From Piscicola geometra (lineage: Eukaryota > Annelida > Clitellata > Hirudinida > Piscicolidae): DNA of 64,000 bases. The translations under genes and the position numbers were made by a program. Under the pieces are notes generated by a model. It saw only the letters and a program-made list of their open reading frames with translations, was not told the DNA's origin and did not search any database. The stretch is taken from positions 2,333,483 through 2,397,482 of the forward strand of contig OX030961.1 in assembly GCA_943735955.1 (NCBI GenBank), written 5' to 3'. Positions 51,836-64,000 of the stretch are shown here, piece by piece (position 1 is the stretch's first letter; each line of letters starts with the position of its first letter).

Positions 51836-54800
51836 CACAACAACCACCACACTCAACAACCACATATACTCAACAACCACACAAACACACTCAACAACCA
51901 CACAAAAACACTCAACAACCACACAAACACACTCACACTCAACAACCACCACACTCAACAACCACACACACTCAACAACCACACAAACACACTCAACAAC
52001 CACATATACTCAACAACCACACAAACACACTCAACAACCACACAAACACACTCACACTCAACAACCACCACACTCAACAACCACATATACTCAACAACCA
52101 CACAAACACACTCAACAACCACACAAACACACTCAACAACCACACAAACACACTCACACTCAACAACCACCACACTCAACAACCACACACACTCAACAAC
52201 CACACAAACACACTCAACAACCACACAAACACACTCAACAACCACACAAACACACTCAACAACCACACAAACACACTCAACAACCACACAAACACATTCA
52301 ACAACCACACAAACACACTCAACAACCACACAAACACACTCAAAAACCACACAAACACACTCAACAACCACACAAACGTACTCAACAACCACACAAACAC
52401 ACTCACACTCAACAACCACCACACTCAACAACCACACACACTCAACAACCACACAAACACACTCAACAACCACACAAACACACTCAACAACCACAAAAAA
52501 CACACTCAACAACCACACAAACACACTCAACAACCACACAAACACACTCAACAACCACACAAACACATTCAACAACCACACAAACACACTCAACAACCAC
52601 ACAAACACACTCAAAAACCACACAAACACACTCAACAACCACACAAACGTACTCAACAACCACACAAACACACTCAACCAGCACACAAACACACTCAACA
52701 ACCACACAAACACACTCAACAACCACATAAACACACTCAACAACCACACAAACACACTCAACAACCACACAAACACACTCAACAACCACATAAACACACT
52801 CAACAACCACACAAACACACTTAACAACCACACAAACACACTCAACAACCACACAAACACACTCAACAACCACACAAACACACTCAACAACCACATAAAC
52901 ACACTCAACAACCACACAAACACACTCAACAACCACACAAACACACTCAACAACCACATAAACACACTCAACAACCACACAAACACACTCAACAACCACA
53001 CAAACACACTCAACAACCAAACAAACACACTCAACAACTACACAAACACACTCAACAACCACACAAACACACTCAACAACCACACAAACACACTCAACAA
53101 CCACACAAACCCACTCAACAACCACACAAACCCACTCAACAACCACATAAACACACTCAACAACCACACAAACACACTCAACAACCACACAAACACACTC
53201 AACAACCACACAAACACACTCAACAACCACATGAACACACTCAACAACCACACAAACACACTCAAAAACCACACAAACACACTCAACAACCACACAAACG
53301 TACTCAACAACCACACAAACACACTCAACCAGCACACAAACACACTCAACATCCACCCAAACACACTCAACAACCACATAAACACACTCAACAACCACAC
53401 AAACACACTCAACAACCACACAAACACACTCAACAACCACACAAACACACTCAACAACCACACAAACACACTCAACAACCACACAAACACACTCAAAAAC
53501 CACACAAACACACTCAACAACCACACAAACACACTCAACAACCACACAAACACACTCAACCAGCACACAAACACACTCAACAACCACATAAACACACTCA
53601 ACAACCACACAAACACACTCAACAACCACATAAACACACTCAACAACCACACAAACACACTCAACAACCACACAAACACACTCAACAACCACACAAACCC
53701 ACTCAACAACCACACAAACACACTCAACAACCACACAAACACACTCAACAACCACACAAACACACTCAACAACCACACAAACACACTCAACAACCACACA
53801 AACACACTCAACAACCACACAAACACACTCAACAACCACATAAACACACTCAACAACCACACAAACACATTCAACAACCACACAAACACACTCAACAACC
53901 ACACAAACACATTCAACAACCACACAAACACACTCAACAACCACACAAACACACTCAAAAACCACACAAACACACTCAACAACCACAGAAACGTACTCAA
54001 CAACCACACAAACACACTCAACAACCACACAAACACACTCAACAACCACACAAACACACTCAACAACCACACAAACACACTCAACAACCACACAAACACA
54101 CTCAACAACCACACAAACACACTCAACAACCACACAAACACACTCAAAAACCACACAAACACACTCAACAACCACACAAACGTACTCAACAACCACACAA
54201 ACACACTCAACCAGCACACAAACACACTCAACATCCACCCAAACACACTCAACAACCACATAAACACACTCAACAACCACACAAACACACTCAACAACCA
54301 CACAAACACACTCAACAACCACACAAACACACTCAACAACCACACAAACACACTCAACAACCACACAAACACACTCAAAAACCACACAAACACACTCAAC
54401 AACCACACAAACACACTCAACAACCACACAAACACACTCAACAACCACATAAACACACTCAACAACCACACAAACACATTCAACAACCACACAAACACAC
54501 TCAACAACCACACAAACACATTCAACAACCACACAAACACACTCAACAACCACACAAACACACTCAAAAACCACACAAACACACTCAACAACCACAGAAA
54601 CGTACTCAACAACCACACAAACACACTCAACAACCACACAAACACACTCAACAACCACACAAACACACTCAACAACCACACAAACACACTCAACAACCAC
54701 AGAAACACACTCAACAACCACACAAACACACTCAACAACCACACAAACACACTCAACAACCAGCACAAACACACTCAACAACCACACAAACACACTCAAC

Positions 54801-57800
54801 CAGCACACAAAAACACTCAACAACCACATAAACACACTCAACAACCACACAAACACACTCAACAACCACACAAACACACTCAACAACCACACAAACACAC
54901 TCAACAACCACACAAACACACTCAACAACCACAAAAACACACTCAACAACCACACAAACACACTCAACAACCACACAAACACACTCAACAACCACACAAA
55001 CACACTCAACAACCAGCACAAACACACTCAACAACCACACAAACACACTCAACCAGCACACAAAAACACTCAACAACCACACAAACACACTCAACAACCA
55101 CATAAACACACTCAACAACCACACAAACACACTCAACAACCACACAAACACACTCAACAACCACATAAACACACTCAACAACCACACAAACACACTCAAC
55201 AACCACACAAACACACTCAACAACCACATAAACACACTCAACAACCACACAAACACACTCAACAACCACACAAACAGACTCAACAACCACACAAACACAC
55301 TCAACAACCACACAAACACACTCAACAACCACACAAACACACTCAACAACCACACAAACACACTCAACAACCACACAAACACACTCAACAACCACACAAA
55401 CACACTCAACAACCACACAAACACACTCAACAACCACACAAACACACTCAACAACCACACAAACACACTCAACAACCACACAAACACACTCAACAACCAG
55501 CACAAACACACTCAACAACCACACAAACACACTCAACAACCACACAAACACACTCAACAACCACACAAACACACTCAACAACCACACAAACACACTCAAC
55601 AACCACACAAACACACTCAACAACCACACAAACCCACTCAACAACCACACAAACACACTCAACAACCACACAAACACACTCAACAACCACACAAACACAC
55701 TCAACAACCACACAAACACACTCAACAACCACACAAACACACTCAACAAACACACTCAACAACCACATAAACACACTCAACAACCACACAAACACATTCA
55801 ACAACCACACAAACACACTCAACAACCATACAAACACATTCAACAACCACACAAACACACTCAACAACCACACAAACACACTCAACAACCACACAAACAC
55901 ACTCAACAACCACACAAACACACTCAACAACCACACAAACACACTCAACAACCACACAAACACACTCAACAACCACAAAAACACACTCAACAACCACACA
56001 AACACACTCAACAACCACACAAACACACTCAACAACCACACAAACACACTCAACAACCACACAAACACACTCAACAACCAGCACAAACACACTCAACAAC
56101 CACACAAACACACTCAACCAGCACACAAAAACACTCAACAACCACACAAACACACTCAACAACCACATAAACACACTCAACAACCACACAAACACACTCA
56201 ACAACCACACAAACACACTCAACAACCACACAAACACATTCAACAACCACACAAACACACTCAACAACCACACAAACACACTCAACAACCAGCACAAACA
56301 CACTCAACAACCACACAAACACACTCAACCAGCACACAAAAACACTCAACAACCACACAAACACACTCAACAACCACACAAACACACTCAACAACCACAC
56401 AAACACACTCAACAACCACACAAACACACTCAACAACCACACAAACACACTCAACAACCACAAAAACACACTCAACAACCACACAAACACACTCAACAAC
56501 CACACAAACACACTCAACAACCACACAAACACACTCAACAACCACACAAACACACTCAACAACCAGCACAAACACACTCAACAACCACACAAACACACTC
56601 AACCAGCACACAAAAACACTCAACAACCACACAAACACACTCAACAACCACATAAACACACTCAACAACCACACAAACACACTCAACAACCACACAAACA
56701 CACTCAACAACCACACAAACACATTCAACAACCACACAAACACACTCAACAACCACACAAACACACTCAACAACCAGCACAAACACACTCAACAACCACA
56801 CAAACACACTCAACCAGCACACAAACACACTCAACAACCACACAAACACACTCAACAACCACACAAACACACTCAACAACCACATAAACACACTCAACAA
56901 CCACACAAACACACTCAACAACCACACAAACACACTCAACAACCACATAAACACACTCAACAACCACACAAACACACTCAACAACCACACAAACACACTC
57001 AACAACCACATAAACACACTCAACAACCACACAAACACACTCAACAACCACACAAACAGACTCAACAACCACACAAACACACTCAACAACCACACAAACA
57101 CACTCAACAACCACACAAACACACTCAACAACCACACAAACACACTCAACAACCACACAAACACACTCAACAACCACACAAACACACTCAACAACCACAC
57201 AAACACACTCAACAACCAGCACAAACACACTCAACAACCACACAAACACACTCAACAACCACACAAACACACTCAACAACCACACAAACACACTCAACAA
57301 CCACACAAACACACTCAACAACCACACAAACACACTCAACAACCACACAAACCCACTCAACAACCACACAAACACACTCAACAACCACACAAACACACTC
57401 AACAACCACACAAACACACTCAACAACCACACAAACACACTCAACAACCACACAAACACACTCAACAAACACACTCAACAACCACATAAACACACTCAAC
57501 AACCACACAAACACATTCAACAACCACACAAACACACTCAACAACCACACAAACACATTCAACAACCACACAAACACACTCAACAACCACACAAACACAC
57601 TCAACAACCACACAAACACACTCAACAACCACACAAACCCACTCAACAACCACACAAACACACTCAACAACCACACAAACACACTCAACAACCACACAAA
57701 CACACTCAACAACCACACAAACCCACTCAACAACCACACAAACACACTCAACAACCACACAAACACACTCAACAACCACACAAACACACTCAACAACCAC

Positions 57801-60800
57801 ACAAACACACTCAACAACCACACAAACACACTCAACAACCACACAAACACACTCAACAACCACATAAACACACTCAACAACCACACAAACACATTCAACA
57901 ACCACACAAACACACTCAACAACCACACAAACACATTCAACAACCACACAAACACACTCAACAACCACACAAACACACTCAAAAACCACACAAACACACT
58001 CAACAACCACAGAAACGTACTCAACAACCACACAAACACACTCAACAACCACACAAACACACTCAACAACCACACAAACACACTCAACAACCACACAAAC
58101 ACACTCAACAACCACACAAACACACTCAACAACCACACAAACACACTCAACAACCACACAAACACACTCAACAACCACACAAACACACTCAACAACCACA
58201 CAAACACACTCAACAACCACACAAACACACTCAACAACCACACAAACACACTCAACAAACACACTCAACAACCACATAAACACACTCAACAACCACACAA
58301 ACACATTCAACAACCACACAAACACACTCAACAACCATACAAACACATTCAACAACCACACAAACACACTCAACAACCACACAAACACACTCAACAACCA
58401 CACAAACACACTCAACAACCACACAAACACACTCAACAACCACACAAACACACTCAACAACCACACAAACACACTCAACAACCACAAAAACACACTCAAC
58501 AACCACACAAACACACTCAACAACCACACAAACACACTCAACAACCACACAAACACACTCAACAACCACACAAACACACTCAACAACCAGCACAAACACA
58601 CTCAACAACCACACAAACACACTCAACCAGCACACAAAAACACTCAACAACCACACAAACACACTCAACAACCACATAAACACACTCAACAACCACACAA
58701 ACACACTCAACAACCACACAAACACACTCAACAACCACACAAACACATTCAACAACCACACAAACACACTCAACAACCACACAAACACACTCAACAACCA
58801 GCACAAACACACTCAACAACCACACAAACACACTCAACCAGCACACAAAAACACTCAACAACCACACAAACACACTCAACAACCACACAAACACACTCAA
58901 CAACCACACAAACACACTCAACAACCACACAAACACACTCAACAACCACACAAACACACTCAACAACCACAAAAACACACTCAACAACCACACAAACACA
59001 CTCAACAACCACACAAACACACTCAACAACCACACAAACACACTCAACAACCACACAAACACACTCAACAACCAGCACAAACACACTCAACAACCACACA
59101 AACACACTCAACCAGCACACAAAAACACTCAACAACCACACAAACACACTCAACAACCACATAAACACACTCAACAACCACACAAACACACTCAACAACC
59201 ACACAAACACACTCAACAACCACACAAACACACTCAACAACCACACAAACACACTCAACAACCACACAAACCCACTCAACAACCACACAAACACACTCAA
59301 CAACCACACAAACACACTCAACAACCACACAAACACACTCAACAACCACACAAACCCACTCAACAACCACACAAACACACTCAACAACCACACAAACACA
59401 CTCAACAACCACACAAACACACTCAACAACCACACAAACACACTCAACAACCACACAAACACACTCAACAACCACACAAACACACTCAACAACCACATAA
59501 ACACACTCAACAACCACACAAACACATTCAACAACCACACAAACACACTCAACAACCACACAAACACATTCAACAACCACACAAACACACTCAACAACCA
59601 CACAAACACACTCAAAAACCACACAAACACACTCAACAACCACAGAAACGTACTCAACAACCACACAAACACACTCAACAACCACACAAACACACTCAAC
59701 AACCACACAAACACACTCAACAACCACACAAACACACTCAACAACCACACAAACACACTCAACAACCACACAAACACACTCAACAACCACACAAACACAC
59801 TCAACAACCAGCACAAACACACTCAACAACCACACAAACACACTCAACCAGCACACAAAAACACTCAACAACCACATAAACACACTCAACAACCACACAA
59901 ACACACTCAACAACCACACAAACACACTCAACAACCACACAAACACACTCAACAACCACACAAACACACTCAACAACCACAAAAACACACTCAACAACCA
60001 CACAAACACACTCAACAACCACACAAACACACTCAACAACCACACAAACACACTCAACAACCACACAAACACACTCAACAACCAGCACAAACACACTCAA
60101 CAACCACACAAACACACTCAACCAGCACACAAAAACACTCAACAACCACACAAACACACTCAACAACCACATAAACACACTCAACAACCACACAAACACA
60201 CTCAACAACCACACAAACACACTCAACAACCACACAAACACATTCAACAACCACACAAACACACTCAACAACCACACAAACACACTCAACAACCAGCACA
60301 AACACACTCAACAACCACACAAACACACTCAACAACCACACAAACACACTCAACAACCACATAAACACACTCAAAAACCACACAAACACACTCAACAACC
60401 ACACAAACACACTCAACAACCACACAAACACACTCAACAACCACACAAACACACTCAACAACCACACAAACACACTCAACAACCACACAAACACACTCAA
60501 CAACCACACAAACACACTCAACAACCACACAAACACACTCAACAACCACACAAACACACTCAACAACCACACAAACACACTCAACAACCACACAAACACA
60601 CTCAACAACCAGCACAAACACACTCAACAACCACACAAACACACTCAACAACCACACAAACACACTCAACAACCACACAAACACACTCAACAACCACACA
60701 AACACACTCAACAACCACACAAACACACTCAACAACCACACAAACCCACTCAACAACCACACAAACACACTCAACAACCACACAAACACACTCAACAACC

Positions 60801-63800
60801 ACACAAACACACTCAACAACCACACAAACACACTCAACAACCACACAAACACACTCAACAACCACACAAACACACTCAACAAACACACTCAACAACCACA
60901 TAAACACACTCAACAACCACACAAACACATTCAACAACCACACAAACACACTCAACAACCATACAAACACATTCAACAACCACACAAACACACTCAACAA
61001 CCACACAAACACACTCAAAAACCACACAAACACACTCAACAACCACAGAAACGTACTCAACAACCACACAAACACACTCAACAACCACACAAACACACTC
61101 AACAACCACACAAACACACTCAACAACCACACAAACACACTCAACAACCACACAAACACACTCAACAACCACACAAACACACTCAACAACCACACAAACA
61201 CACTCAACAACCAGCACAAACACACTCAACAACCACACAAACACACTCAACCAGCACACAAAAACACTCAACAACCACATAAACACACTCAACAACCACA
61301 CAAACACACTCAACAACCACACAAACACACTCAACAACCACACAAACACACTCAACAACCACACAAACACACTCAACAACCACAAAAACACACTCAACAA
61401 CCACACAAACACACTCAACAACCACACAAACACACTCAACAACCACACAAACACACTCAACAACCACACAAACACACTCAACAACCAGCACAAACACACT
61501 CAACAACCACACAAACACACTCAACCAGCACACAAAAACACTCAACAACCACACAAACACACTCAACAACCACATAAACACACTCAACAACCACACAAAC
61601 ACACTCAACAACCACACAAACACACTCAACAACCACACAAACACATTCAACAACCACACAAACACACTCAACAACCACACAAACACACTCAAAAACCAGC
61701 ACAAACACACTCAACAACCACACAAACACACTCAACCAGCACACAAAAACACTCAACAACCACACAAACACACTCAACAACCACATAAACACACTCAACA
61801 ACCACACAAATACACTCAACAACCACATAAACACACTCAACAACCACACAAACACACTCAACAACCACACAAACACACTCAACAACCACATAAACACACT
61901 CAACAACCACACAAAAACACTCAACAACCACATAAACACACTCAACAACCACACAAACACACTCAACAACCACACAAACACACTCAACAACCACACAAAC
62001 ACACTCAACAACCACACAAACACACTCAACAACCACACAAACACACTCAACAACCACAAAAACACACTCAACAACCACACAAACACACTCAACAACCACA
62101 CAAACACACTCAACAACCACACAAACACACTCAACAACCACAAAAACACACTCAACAACCAGCACAAACACACTCAACAACCACACAAACACACTCAACC
62201 AGCACACAAAAACACTCAACAACCACACAAACACACTCAACAACCACATAAACACACTCAACAACCACACAAACACACTCAACAACCACACAAACACACT
62301 CAACAACTACACAAACACACTCAACAACCACACAAACCCACTCAACAACCACACAAACCCACTCAACAACCACACAAACACACTCAACAACCACACAAAC
62401 ACACTCAACAACCACACAAACACACTCAACAACTACACAAACACACTCAACAACCACACAAACACACTCAACAACCACACAAACCCACTCAACAACCACA
62501 CAAACACACTCAACAACCACACAAACACACTCAACAACCACACAAACCCACTCAACAACCACACAAACCCACTCAACAACCACACAAACACACTCAACAA
62601 CCACACAAACACACTCAACAACCACACAAACACACTCAACAACCACACAAACACACTCAACAACCACACAAACACACTCAACAACCACACAAACACACTC
62701 AACAACCACACAAACACACTCAACAACCACACAAACACACTCAACCAGCACACAAACACACTCAACAACCACATAAACACACTCAACAACCACACAAACA
62801 CACTCAACAACCACATAAACACACTCAACAACCACACAAACACACTCAACAACCACACAAACACACTCAACAACCACACAAACCCACTCAACAACCACAC
62901 AAACACACTCAACAACCACACAAACACACTCAACAACCACACAAACACACTCAACAACCACACAAACCCACTCAACAACCACATAAACACACTCAACAAC
63001 CACACAAACACACTCAACAACCATACAAACACACTCAACAACCACACAAACACACTCAACAACCACATAAACACACTCAACAACCACACAAACACACTCA
63101 ACAACCACACAAACACACTCAACAACCACACAAACCCACTCAACAACCACACAAACACACTCAACAACCACATAAACACACTCAACAACCACACAAACAC
63201 ACTCAACAACCACATAAACACACTCAACAACCACACAAACACACTCAACAACCACACAAACACACTCAACAACCACACAAACCCACTCAACAACCACACA
63301 AACACACTCAACAACCACACAAACACACTCAACAACCACACAAACACACTCAACAACCACACAAACCCACTCAACAACCACATAAACACACTCAACAACC
63401 ACACAAACACACTCAACAACCACACAAACACACTCAACAACCACACAAACACACTCAACAACCACACAAACACACTCAACAACCACACAAACACACTCAA
63501 CAACCACACAAAAACACTCAACAACCAGCACAAACACACTCAACAACCACACAAACACACTCAACAACCACACAAACACACTCAAAAACCACACAAACCC
63601 ACTCAACAACCACACAAACCCACTCAACAACCACACAAACGTACTCAACAACCACACAAACACACTCAACAACCACACAAACACACTCAACAACCACACA
63701 AACACACTCAACAACCACACAAACACACTCAACAACCACACAAACACACTCAACAACCACACAAACACACTCAACAACCACACAAACCCACTCAACAACC

Positions 63801-64000
63801 ACACAAACACACTCAACAACCACACAAACACACTCAACAACCAGCACAAACACACTCAACAACCACACAAACACACTCAACCAGAACACAAAAACACTCA
63901 ACAACCACACAAACACACTCAACAACCACACAAACACACTCAACAACCACACAAACACACTCAACAACCACACAAACACACTCAACAACCACACAAACAC
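51836..64000. repeat. 21-bp satellite array, over 12 kb, continuing beyond the window
   Basis: The unit starts CAACAACCACAC and ends AAACACACT. About 580 copies occur with no other sequence. The plus strand is almost wholly A and C with rare T and very rare G. Variants recur: CACATAAAC, CACATTCAA, CAAACCCACTC, AAACGTACTC, CTCAAAAACC, a 22-bp version CAACCAGCACAAAC, CAACCAGCACACAAAAAC, and a 14-bp truncated unit (ACTCAACAAACACACTC at about 55741, 57465, 58255 and 60879). The left end (51836-52480) has a different form, with CACTCACACTCAACAACC and CACATATACTC. The unit is a multiple of three and has stops in only one of six frames, so frames of up to about 850 codons appear on both strands; they are not genes. 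Confidence 0.98.

Noticed and set aside
52484..55027. Very long open frames (up to about 850 codons) in the satellite on both strands
   Set aside because: They follow from a 21-bp, stop-free unit and have no gene-like composition, splice sites or start context.
51836..64000. CRISPR array
   Set aside because: The repeats are contiguous with no unique spacers, and the genome is that of an animal.

Overview
The window is nuclear DNA of an invertebrate animal. Genes are split into short exons by small AT-rich introns, and the families are metazoan: GH18 chitinases, a trypsin-type protease, C-type lectins, a two-pore K+ channel, a Cdk5 activator, NAE1, a BTB zinc-finger protein and an ANKRD42-like protein. 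Decayed LINE, SINE and hAT elements lie between and inside them. The phylum cannot be fixed from the sequence. Chitinase with a peritrophin-type domain would suit an arthropod or another lophotrochozoan or ecdysozoan. The interstitial telomere-like motif is the six-base TTAGGG type, not the five-base TTAGG of most arthropods.

Layout. 1-5.4 kb: AT-rich, with no convincing gene. 5.4-12.8 kb (minus): one intact secreted chitinase, then a second chitinase locus of the same exon design carrying disabling lesions, a tandemly duplicated Ser/Thr-rich exon and a hydrophobic, GPI-like C-terminus. 13.9-17.5 kb (minus): a six-exon trypsin-like protease whose large intron holds a TTAGGG-bearing tandem repeat, a LINE fragment and a tRNA-like SINE. 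17.9-21.7 kb: transposon remnants. 23.1-26.4 kb (minus): a 1,056-residue Asn/Gln/Ser-rich protein of unknown function. 27.2-28.1 kb: an internally deleted hAT element with a perfect 8-bp target duplication. 28.8-35.0 kb (plus): three tandem C-type lectin genes with a PAN-like C-terminal region. 36.1-39.4 kb (minus): a p35-type Cdk5 activator and a K2P channel. 39.8-45.2 kb (minus): NAE1 in 17 exons, with many introns filled by simple repeats. 46.0-50.4 kb (plus): a BTB/C2H2 factor followed closely by an ANKRD42-like gene. 51.2-51.6 kb (minus): the last two exons of an unrecognised gene. 51.8-64.0 kb: an uninterrupted 21-bp satellite running off the window.

I worked out exon boundaries by hand from splice sites and reading phase. 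For chitinase 1, the protease, K2P, NAE1, the lectins, the BTB factor and the ANKRD42-like gene, every junction stays in frame and the final length fits the family. No operon-like joint function is evident. The lectins, chitinases and protease suit digestion, mucosal defence or cuticle biology. The 36-50 kb block is conserved housekeeping, neuronal and regulatory genes. The very long open frames in the satellite are artefacts of a stop-free 21-mer.
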